Below are positions 1 to 8,443 of a stretch of 64,000 nucleotides of DNA, one piece after another. The translations under genes were made by a program, and so were the position numbers. The stretch is from positions 12,530,190 through 12,594,189 of the forward strand of contig OZ020518.1 in NCBI GenBank assembly GCA_963971425.1, in the 5' to 3' direction. Source of the DNA: Bryoerythrophyllum caledonicum. Lineage: Eukaryota; Streptophyta; Bryopsida; Pottiales; Pottiaceae. The notes below the pieces were generated by a model that did no database searches, had not been told where the DNA came from, and saw only the letters and a list, made by a program, of their open reading frames with translations. Each line of letters starts with the position of its first letter. Positions within the stretch are counted from its first letter, which is position 1.

Positions 1-309
1 AGAGTATTTTCCTCATAGAATCTGACAATCAATTCTATGAGGAAAGTCTTGCAAACCTCAGATGGAATGTTGAAGATGGAATGAAGTTTTGGACCGAAGT
101 CTTGAACCTTCTACTTCTGCTTGTCCTTCGGCATCTTCTTTAAACCGCCGCCGTCCGAAACAGGTACAAGTTTTTAGATTTTTTTTAAAAAAAACGACAA
201 AACCTCCCCCCCCAATGTGAATGACTTTTTCCTCCGAAAGATGAGGAGCAAATGGATGGAAAATTGCCAACCACAGCCACTCCGCATCCACTCAAAAATA
301 TATCCTTGA

Positions 310-640
310 GAGGGGAGGAAAAAAGTGAGAGAAGAAGGAGGGCGGACGGCCTTTTACAGGGTGGTGGACGGCCATGAGGCCGACCGCCACTACGGCCGCT
401 CGATCGGACGGTCGGGCGGCCGACCGCCCATGGGCTGCCTAATCGGTCGGCCATCGGATCGGACGGCCGTCGCGCACCAGCGTGGTTCAATCGCGGCCGT
501 CGGATCGGTCCGTTGGCCGTTTGATCGGACGGACGGCCGAGCCGCTGTCCCGATCGCTCCAACGGCAGCGACCGATCGGAATTTGACGGCTGCGATCCAG
601 CCGCATGGCACTTCGGCGAATCCAACGGTCTAGAAAACTT
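310..640. repeat. GC-rich block with repeated GATCGGACGG motifs
   Basis: This block is far more GC-rich than the AT-rich sequence around it. It carries several copies of GATCGGACGG followed by CCG or TCG, in both orientations, and many CGGCCG and CGATCG palindromes. Dense short motifs like this resemble subterminal arrays of DNA transposons, but no terminus is visible because the assembly gap starts 50 bp further on. Reading frames cross it only because its high GC content removes stop codons, so I call no gene here. The preceding bases 1-309 hold no recognisable gene. Confidence 0.4.
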
Positions 641-692
641 ACCGGGGCCTTCCGTAAATGATTATTACCTCCTGGACAGTGCATCCGGCTTC

Positions 693-892
693 NNNNNNNN
701 NNNNNNNNNNNNNNNNNNNNNNNNNNNNNNNNNNNNNNNNNNNNNNNNNNNNNNNNNNNNNNNNNNNNNNNNNNNNNNNNNNNNNNNNNNNNNNNNNNNN
801 NNNNNNNNNNNNNNNNNNNNNNNNNNNNNNNNNNNNNNNNNNNNNNNNNNNNNNNNNNNNNNNNNNNNNNNNNNNNNNNNNNNNNNNNNNNN
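693..892. other. Assembly gap of 200 N
   Basis: Exactly 200 undetermined bases, a round number typical of a scaffolding placeholder, so the true distance is unknown. Left of it is GC-rich repeat sequence and right of it a short array of CCCTAAGTTGA-like units, so repeats probably caused the break. Confidence 0.98.
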
Positions 893-1044
893 CAATGCAT
901 TGATATCTGTCATTGATACCCGAAAATACAATACCCACATCCGAAACCCTAAGTTGACACCCTAAGTTGATACCTTGATGATAACCGGGTGTTGGTACTA
1001 CGGAAGTCATACCCTGGTGGTGATACCCTCACTATTGATACCCA
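893..1044. repeat. Degenerate short tandem repeat beside the gap
   Basis: The words ACCCTAAGTTGA and GATACC recur here: two ACCCTAAGTTGA units in tandem around 946-975, then several GATACCC/TACCCT units. It looks like a decayed minisatellite or the edge of a transposon. No coding potential is seen. Confidence 0.35.
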
Positions 1045-2015
1045 CAGTACCTTGGTCAATAAATGATGTGGAGAATATCTCAACCAAAAATCGTTAAAAT
1101 TGCTTGTTTTTGTGCAATTAGCAAGGAAGAAAAAATAAAGATTTTTTTGGTAGTTTTAACCGTAGGATCTCATTAACGACTTATTAAGTAATATGCATAA
1201 AAAATTTCATAAAGTTTCACCGCACGGATTGAAAGATTATAATGTTTGAAGTAGATAAAATGTTCATTTTCTTCCCTGCGTTTATTGGATCAGCAGACTT
1301 TGACTTCAATTTGTGTCGAATTTTTGCACTAAAAAAGGTCTCAGTAAATTACCATAATGTTAGGCATGATGTTAGTTCCTTACATACCAAATTTCAGAGG
1401 TAGATAAGGAGTGTAGCATATTCAAAAAAATCGCGCAATGAGTGGAGGTTTAAAAAATCTCAATTCACGTTATATATTTTTGTGCACTTGATATTGTTTT
1501 AAATGAGAATCCAAATGGTCAATACGGTGGGTTACAACACATAATGCCGTAGGAAAAATCAAAAGTAAATGATATGAAGATCTCAAAGTTTTATGTGGAA
1601 ATGTGGAAGTTTTTTTGGTACCTTGGCCGAAAATGTGTGACAATGTGTGAAAATGATTGACTTGGATTAATATGCTATTTCACCAAAACTAAAAGGATCA
1701 TGCTTAACACATTGATATTGGATTTAGATCTTGTGGAGTGCAAAAATTTGACACGAAGTGAAGTCAAAGTCTTTTGATCCAGTAAACATAGGGAATAAAA
1801 TGAACCATTTGTTTTGTTTCAAACACTATAATCTTTCGATCCGGGCAGTCAAAGTTGATGGAATTTTGTGAATGGGTTATTTAACAAGTTTTAATTTAGA
1901 TCCTACGGTCAAAAGTAGAGATAAAAGTTGATGTTTTTTTCTTTTATACATTGCACTAGAACCAAGGATTTTGAAGTTTATTTTTGAAATCGTCACGGTA
2001 CCTTTGGGGTTAATC
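1045..2015. repeat. Dispersed repeat, copy 1, with an inverted second half
   Basis: Bases ~1050-1690 match ~62880-63510 in the same orientation along most of their length. Shared words include CCGTAGGATCTCA, GCACGGATTGAAAGATTATA, CAGACTTTGACTTCA and GTGTAGCATATTCAAAA. Bases ~1697-2015 are the reverse complement of the first ~330 bp of the same repeat, so this copy is a foldback: forward copy plus partial inverted copy. No protein is encoded. The outer end carries TACCTTTGGGGTTAA, matching the start of copy 2 (TTAACCCCTAAGGTACC) in reverse. It is best described as a non-coding dispersed repeat, possibly a non-autonomous DNA transposon. Confidence 0.7.
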
Positions 2016-2447
2016 ATGATGTTCGTTATTTGTTCATACATTTTTTCAAGTACATGAAGGGTGTTTAATGGAAGAGAAGTAGTACTGAATGGAAATTTAG
2101 GGTTGGAGATGGAAGTGGATTAATTTTTCAATAGTTGATCTTCAATTAAAATGAACAACTTTGAAGTGTTTCTAGAAGGATTTAGATAATGCATTTTGTT
2201 GCTTAACATATTAAACTTTCAAATTATCCATAGTATTGGTTCTACGTACACAAATTTTTGCAAATAGGAAAAAAGTGTAATATATTAAAACAATTGTCCC
2301 TAAAATCAAGGTCTTACCCTAAATCAATACACATTTTCTATTCGTGTGAAATGATCATCTATTAATGTAATTGTCATGCCTTTGTGAAAAAAATCTATAT
2401 ATGAAAGAAGAATCTTATTCCATACTAATAGTGACTATCGTTTTGTA

Positions 2448-3128
2448 ATGATATACAGGTTTTTTGAGTGTTGCGTTATGGCACCACCAAATATTGATAG
2501 AATCTGGGAGAGCCACGGCTGGTGGATCGCGGAAGTGGATGAGTCGAGCGCCTTCTTATGGGTGACGGATTATCCCTTTGAGCTGGGGAAGCGTAAATCG
2601 GCGTTAGGGAAGAGTTTTGGCAAAATCCAGGCAATCACTCTTCGACGTGATGATATGGTATACGTTACTTGCGCAGTGGGTCCAGGTCAATCGGAGGTGA
2701 AGACTTCCCTTTCGAAGAAGTTGCTTCTTGCACCTGTCCCTTTGAATCTTCTTCAAAATCTAGGTCAGGTGAAATTCCTCAAATCATTGCAGACGTTTTG
2801 GTTGAACATCTCTCTTGCGGTACGTACAGCTAGACACAACAACGTCTTAGCCTGTTTAGCGTTATCACCGGAGATGGTGCTGAAGGCTAAGAAGATTATG
2901 GAGGAACATATTAGATATGAAGCATTTCGGGAGAGGGACCCATCACGTGCAACAACTCAAGCCCCACCAGCGGAACCAGAAGAAACAGAAGTTTATCGAA
3001 TTCCTGCTCAGCCGTTGCAACTGGATTGGCGACCACTGGAGGGGGGGAGAGGAAGTGGAGGCCAACATCCCACCACAACTTCTGAGGTACAGACATTACC
3101 GAATCCTCCATTAACCAGTAGACCCTAA
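2448..3128 (+). CDS. N-terminal segment of a ParB/methylase-like gene
   Basis: Open frame of 226 codons. The first ATG is at 2448 and a second in-frame ATG at 2478 (start MAPPNIDRIWE) is at least as likely. It ends at a TAA (3126-3128) and the same frame then stays open to 6128. I do not recognise the fold. The protein begins with a tryptophan-rich segment (WESHGWW) and ends in a Pro/Glu/Thr-rich linker, which fits an N-terminal part of a larger protein rather than a complete one. A possible 78-nt GT-AG intron, 3087-3164 (GAG|GTACAG ... AGAG|GAGATT), keeps the frame and would remove the stop. Otherwise the gene is broken here. About 300 bp of AT-rich sequence with no gene lies between the upstream repeat and this start. 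Confidence 0.5.
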   Translation: MIYRFFECCVMAPPNIDRIWESHGWWIAEVDESSAFLWVTDYPFELGKRKSALGKSFGKIQAITLRRDDMVYVTCAVGPGQSEVKTSLSKKLLLAPVPLNLLQNLGQVKFLKSLQTFWLNISLAVRTARHNNVLACLALSPEMVLKAKKIMEEHIRYEAFRERDPSRATTQAPPAEPEETEVYRIPAQPLQLDWRPLEGGRGSGGQHPTTTSEVQTLPNPPLTSRP

Positions 3129-3147
3129 TCCCTAAACCCTAAAGCAC
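3121..3147. repeat. Telomere-like CCCTAAA sequence within the coding region
   Basis: Two to three degenerate copies of the plant telomere unit (CCCTAAT, CCCTAAA, CCCTAAA) sit exactly where the only in-frame stop of the long gene lies; the stop is the TAA of the first unit. It may be an insertion, for example at a repaired break, or a telo-box-like intron segment. Confidence 0.6.
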
Positions 3148-3149
3148 CA

Positions 3150-6128
3150 GTGCCTACAACAGAGGAGATTGCGAAAGGATCAGTGTGGGGGAATTTTGTG
3201 TTTATGGCACATATGGACCGCATTGTCTCTGTAGAGAATCCGGAAACCAACCACCGGGTTTTATCACAGAAGAGGGTCAGAGAAGTATTCAACCGCTTAC
3301 GAGACCCAGAATCCGCGACTCGGGTGAGTAGATTGGTACTTCGACCGATCAGATACATCGTGCATACTACCACCGATGATGGTGTCGTTGAGAAGGAAGA
3401 GCTGTCATTTCCGTTGGTAGGTACCGCACGAGAATTTGAGCGCATGTTCATTGCACACGGAAGTGCTTCTGCACAGGGTGCCATGGGATCCCAGTATTCT
3501 TGGCTTCAAGATCATATCATTTGGGAACTAGTGGATGGGCAACACATAGTAGCAGCTTGTAAGTTTGCACAGCAGCAGTGGAGAGATGGTACTATGCCTT
3601 TAAACGAGTATCTGGACACGTTTGAGCGGCGGGAGGCCTCTTTTGTGGTGTATGATGATCGTCGCTTTTACATTGAGAAGTCTGCGCGGATCAACGTGGC
3701 GGAGTTCCAGAGACATTCATATTCTACCATGGAGGAGGATTTGAGGAAGATCCGTCAGATTTGGGATCTATACGGGAGGCCTGATAGCACATTACGTGCG
3801 GACGATGCACGCAGGGTAGTTGCTTTGGTGAGTGCGGCAAGTGCAGTGCATAAGTTGCCCAAGGGGGATGGAGTTGTCACGGTGAAGAGGTTGGCCAAAA
3901 ACATGGAGGATCTGACCAATCATGCATGGAATCCGAACAATGACTGCTTCGAAGCTATCATTCAAGTATGCAAGGACTACGAAGACGGCATTCTCTTTTA
4001 CAGCAAGGAGGAAGAGTACAAGTGGAAGGACATGGCGAGGAAGAAAGAGCTGGATCCAAATGTGGACGTACGACCAACAAGAAAGGAGATGACGCAGAAT
4101 TGGTTGAGGCCTCTAGGTAGGGTTCCGAATCCATATTATCTTCGGTTGACAAAGTCTGCTGCAGCGAAGCTGGTGAGGGAGGATGGAGTAAGACCTTCAC
4201 AAGCATATTACTTCGACGGTGTAAAAGACAAGAATCCACATCCTCGTACGATTGCCGGTGTGGTTGACCGATATCAGAGACGAGAAGCTGTGATGAATTC
4301 GATCCGTTGGTTGATGGTGGAGAACAAGGAAAGTACACCTGATTCCATGGAAGAGTTCTTTCGTATCCGTGTAGCGAAGTATTTTCCGAGGAGTAGTGCA
4401 CAACTTGATACCTTTGGGAAGCTTTTGAATGCTGCCACGAAAAAAGCTTGGAGTGCTCCTATGCGGGGGAAGGTGTCTAAACTGGAAGACATAGGCTACC
4501 TCATCCCCCCTTCCATCAGGTTTCATTATGGTGACATTGCAGCAGGGGGGCGTGGATATATTGGACTGTCCGTGGATGTGGGAGAATTGGCTACTGCTAA
4601 TTGGGAATGGCAGATGGAAGTCAAGAGGCCAGGGCAGAGCGACACAAAGAATCTTCTTTCGGTTCGGTGTAGAAGAGGATTATTCCGCACCGACTACATA
4701 GAGTTGGGGAAACCATGTTTGTGGGTGATTGATTGTCGACGTGGCGGTGGGAGGCATGGAGATGGTCATTGGGGAGACGCCCAATTATCCGCAGCTTTTG
4801 CACAGCTGACATTATGGATGGCAAATATTGAACGATGGAACGTCATCTTCTTGTTACCAACGGCTGTGTATGCCAATGAGGAGTTTTTCACGAAGGTGAA
4901 GCTTCCAGAGGGATGTACTATGCGACGTGGATGCTGGGCTTTTGATCCCAACTCGGTTAATCCCTATGCTCTTGATTTTACAGAGAATGGGCGTCTGGAG
5001 CAAGTAGTACAACCGATTGGCGATGTTGTGATTTGTATGCAGCACCCTGTGGGTACATCTCCTGGCCCGAACTATGTTTCTGGAGACGTTCCACTTCCAC
5101 TTGTATTCTTGGATCACTGGAGTGAGGCACGCCAACCCTCTGAAGTTGATTCACTTGAGAGATCTCCATCAGAGCTCGCAAGACTAGTGGGCTCATACTT
5201 GCCCCGTGGTTGGGGCTTAGTGGCGTGTAACATATCTACGGCCATTCTCACGATCCTTGAAGGAGATTTCCAGGGATCTGAGGTTTTCATCATTGACGAT
5301 TGTACAGACAGAGTTTCATTCGTGTACAATGAGTTGTCCGACAATTTCCAAGGACAACTGTTGGTCAGGACTGGTGGAACAAGTACTGGTTGCAACATCG
5401 TACCTGAGACCGTAGATGCGGTTGGTGGAGTGAGGAATGAAGAGGACAATGAGGATGGAGGTGGTTTACATGAGAGATTGCCACGTTTAGGTACCACTGA
5501 AGATTTTTCATCTGGCAGTGATTCAGACGCCGATGAGGATGGAGAGAGAATTCCATCAACACAGCGGACGGTGGGAGATACTTCAGGGGCGACGTCTGCA
5601 ACACCTACAGAGAGGATGCAAGATACAGGTGTAATAGATGTTAGTTTGGCGGCAGGGGCAGGACGGGGGCGTACATTTGATGGTCCTAGGTTGGAGATGG
5701 AGGAAGAAGGATTGGATTCATGTGAATTTTTTTCGGTGCAGAGGAGGATTCGACAGCCTTCGATGCCTCCTCAATCAGAGCCTGTATCGGAGACACAAGA
5801 GACGTTCGGAGGTACTCAGAGTGATACCGGACCAGGTTTGCCTCTCATTCCAAGATCTAGCGTATCTGAGGACATCATTGCATTTCAGGGGGCCTTCTCA
5901 TCAGAGCGAGAGATGTCCTTCAATGCAAAGGATGGCTTTTTCTATAATGATGACAGGGTAAGGCATACGCGGAAGGGTGTTCCTGGCAATTACCGATTTG
6001 TTGAGTGTGCGTCCATTGGCATTGAAGATGTGGGAGATCGTCCAGTGGAGGATCATGAACTATCCGCTATGGTAGGTAGCGCCATTGGACACGTGGAGGG
6101 AGTCGTTCCGCCAGCAGATGAGCTGTGA
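3150..6128 (+). CDS. ParB-like plus degenerate DNA-methylase-like protein
   Basis: Open frame of 992 codons with no intron needed; the first ATG is at 3207, and codons before it join the upstream frame. Numbering from 3150: residues ~60-140 end in WELVDGQHIVAAC, the layout of a ParB/sulfiredoxin-like core (xVDGxHRxxA). A helical segment follows at ~190-450. Residues ~456-735 follow the order of beta-class N6/N4 adenine/cytosine methylases: FHYGDI at 458, a strand ending VIDCRRGGG at 526-534 where DPPW/Y is expected, CWAFDPNSVNP at 595-605, NYVSGDV at 641, ERSPSELARL at 670, and VACNISTA at 691 where DPFxGxGT should be. FIIDD at 713 could be the acidic ribose-binding strand end. Both catalytic motifs are replaced, so activity is doubtful. 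Residues 760-992 are acidic, Ser/Thr-rich and probably disordered. The coding evidence is strong; the domain assignment is inference. Confidence 0.7.
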   Translation: MPTTEEIAKGSVWGNFVFMAHMDRIVSVENPETNHRVLSQKRVREVFNRLRDPESATRVSRLVLRPIRYIVHTTTDDGVVEKEELSFPLVGTAREFERMFIAHGSASAQGAMGSQYSWLQDHIIWELVDGQHIVAACKFAQQQWRDGTMPLNEYLDTFERREASFVVYDDRRFYIEKSARINVAEFQRHSYSTMEEDLRKIRQIWDLYGRPDSTLRADDARRVVALVSAASAVHKLPKGDGVVTVKRLAKNMEDLTNHAWNPNNDCFEAIIQVCKDYEDGILFYSKEEEYKWKDMARKKELDPNVDVRPTRKEMTQNWLRPLGRVPNPYYLRLTKSAAAKLVREDGVRPSQAYYFDGVKDKNPHPRTIAGVVDRYQRREAVMNSIRWLMVENKESTPDSMEEFFRIRVAKYFPRSSAQLDTFGKLLNAATKKAWSAPMRGKVSKLEDIGYLIPPSIRFHYGDIAAGGRGYIGLSVDVGELATANWEWQMEVKRPGQSDTKNLLSVRCRRGLFRTDYIELGKPCLWVIDCRRGGGRHGDGHWGDAQLSAAFAQLTLWMANIERWNVIFLLPTAVYANEEFFTKVKLPEGCTMRRGCWAFDPNSVNPYALDFTENGRLEQVVQPIGDVVICMQHPVGTSPGPNYVSGDVPLPLVFLDHWSEARQPSEVDSLERSPSELARLVGSYLPRGWGLVACNISTAILTILEGDFQGSEVFIIDDCTDRVSFVYNELSDNFQGQLLVRTGGTSTGCNIVPETVDAVGGVRNEEDNEDGGGLHERLPRLGTTEDFSSGSDSDADEDGERIPSTQRTVGDTSGATSATPTERMQDTGVIDVSLAAGAGRGRTFDGPRLEMEEEGLDSCEFFSVQRRIRQPSMPPQSEPVSETQETFGGTQSDTGPGLPLIPRSSVSEDIIAFQGAFSSEREMSFNAKDGFFYNDDRVRHTRKGVPGNYRFVECASIGIEDVGDRPVEDHELSAMVGSAIGHVEGVVPPADEL

Positions 6129-7247
6129 GCCGTGGAGCTATATACTTAGTAGAGCATGCACGCAGTTTAGGTGGCAAGTATGTTAGTATAATGCAGTTTG
6201 AGATGTGTCTATCGTTCGGTTGGTGATATATATTTATATATTGGGTGGTCCATATGATATGTTTGATTTTAGAATTCCTCAACAATAGTGTGGAATTGCT
6301 TGATTATGTATGTTTTTGCATTATAAAATACAGTGAGGTACTTTACACTGTCTTAGGAATTTGCATATATATTTTTGTATCTCTTACACATTGTATTTGT
6401 AGTGCAGTACTCTAAAATCCTATAATAACTCATAACACATTTATAATCTCTTTGGGCACATGATCATAATTTTGTAGCAGGATTTGCAAACTAGAGTAGA
6501 AATCATATATTTTCTAAAAAAAGGTAGCGAATGTAAAAAATATATTACTGATATGAACATAAAGATGCCAATGTATGATACGACAAACACCAAAAAAATT
6601 TGACAAAAAACATTCTGAAATTTTGTCAAATTTTGATTTAAAAAAAAGTTATGAGCAAATAACTTGCGGCTTTCTACCACCAACCAGTGCACTTGGCTAA
6701 GTGCATAATTGCTTAATTGCGTGTTCTAGGAGAAGACATGTTTGTAAGAGATGTTCGAAATGTAATGTCGACTAGATGATTGTAACACATATCACAGTTC
6801 ACAACACACATTTATAAAGTCATTGGGCTATACAGATCACATGCCTAATTTGTTTGAGGGATGATAAGAAGGTGACATAGTTCATGTTGTGTTTATGCAT
6901 TGATACTGAGTGTAGTCTTGTAGCCCACTGTTATAATTTTAGAACGATTTCTGCAATCTTTCATTTCTTGCAAATGAGCAGAATGGCTTCACTCAGTGTA
7001 GGCAAAAAATATAAGTGATTATAAAAAAATTTGTCACCTAATCAAAACTATGATCAACATTTATATAGCTGCAGGCCGTAAAAGCAACAAAGACGGTCCA
7101 AACACAACTCCGATATGCACATTCAATTAAACTGCAAAAACATAACATGAATGATAACTGTACAACGAGATCGAGACACGGAGATTAGGCATCACATGAA
7201 CAGCTCACTTAATCGATTGGAGCCTCTACTTTATGAATACCCGTCTT
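6129..7247. other. AT-rich intergenic sequence, no gene seen
   Basis: About 1.1 kb of AT-rich DNA with frequent stops in all frames. The first few hundred bases probably hold the 3' untranslated region of the preceding gene. I recognise no RNA gene and no transposon end. Confidence 0.5.
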
Positions 7248-7815
7248 GCTCTCCCCAAATCAAAGGCGATAAAACATCGAACTCACCAGCAGTTTAAGGA
7301 TTCCTCAGGTCGTAGTCTCAGCCTCTTCTCTTAGTCAAGTAGCCATAGTCCTAGTACCCGTCACCACACAAACCACCAGGCAGGACTTAAAGACACAACA
7401 TGGCAATAGTCTTGGTTCCACCACACACGGATGCATCCAAGTACCAACAAACCGGTCATGTACACTTGATCCCGGTCATGTAAACACATGCAGTCCAAAC
7501 TCTAAAATTGGATACGCATGCACTCGCAAGGCAAGTGTTATGGCATCCCACGAACAGACATAAGAAGTAACCTATGGAATCCAGAAGTAAGCTTACCATA
7601 TGATGTGCTTAGGATCTCTCCTTTGAACCATTCCAGACTCCTCTCCCCATACCAAAGCATTTTGCCCAGCACTTTGAAGATTCCTCAGGCCATAGTGTCA
7701 GTCTCCTCTTCCAATAAGAAGCCATAGTCCTAGTACCCATCACGGTAGAAACCACCAGGCAGAATTGCAAAACATAGCATGACAATAGTGTTGGTTCCTC
7801 AATACACGGATGCAT
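7248..7815. repeat. Two direct copies of a ~190-bp repeat
   Basis: Bases 7248-7438 and 7629-7815 match in order: GATTCCTCAGG, AGCCATAGTCCTAGTACCC, AAACCACCAGGCAG, CAATAGT, TTGGTTCC and ACACGGATGCAT recur at the same spacing. Identity looks like roughly 75-80%. The phrase 'ATGGCAATAGTCTT' also recurs near 10.6-11.0 kb, so the unit belongs to a wider repeat family of this stretch. No coding function is visible. Confidence 0.65.
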
Positions 7816-7913
7816 TCATAGTATTATTTGTACTGCAAGCTTAATGTAGAGAAGGCTATAGTCCATTTATTTGACAACTCTGATCTAGTAATTTTGTTTC
7901 TGGAGGCAACGTT

Positions 7914-7992
7914 CACTACAAGAATGAAGGGGTCTAAGCAACGTTTTTAAGCAACAGTTTATAACGTTGCTTAGACCCACTCATTCTAGTAG
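7914..7992. mobile_element. 79-bp CACTA-like foldback element
   Basis: The segment starts CACTACAAGAATGA and ends TCATTCTAGTAG. Its arms, 7916-7945 and 7963-7992, are inverted copies matching at about 27 of 30 positions around a 17-base loop; the conserved core is GGTCTAAGCAACGTT. The CACTACAAGAA end is typical of CACTA-superfamily termini. It may be a minimal MITE or the fused ends of a larger element. A nearby doubled word, TTTACTGACAATAAG (about 8000 and 8050), is unexplained. Confidence 0.55.
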
Positions 7993-8443
7993 AAGTCTTT
8001 ACTGACAATAAGTAAAGACTACAATAAGCGTATGTCATTCGAGTAGCGGTATTTACTGACAATAAGAGTATGACGTTCTAGATAGAGTTAGGTTGTAAAG
8101 CCCTTTTCTTTTGTAGATATTTAAAACACATTCATTTTGTGTCATGTAAGTCTTAGTGTCATGTAGAATTGAACTGGTGCACAATTCTTCATTTTCAAGT
8201 CTTGCAATGGAACAAACAAATGTACCTCTTCAACTCGTGGTAGTAGTTGGTTACTTCCTTCAAGAGCAACTGTTTGTAGAGTTTGAAGTAGGAAATATGC
8301 TAATTGCCGTCGGTTTATGTCTTCACGTTCAGAGCGACATTGGAAAAAGTCTCTCCATATTAATTGAGGAGATGCTAAAGCAGCAGCCGACTCCGATGTT
8401 AGACAAAGGTGCAGTAAATACTTGTTTGGATTATCGTAATTTT

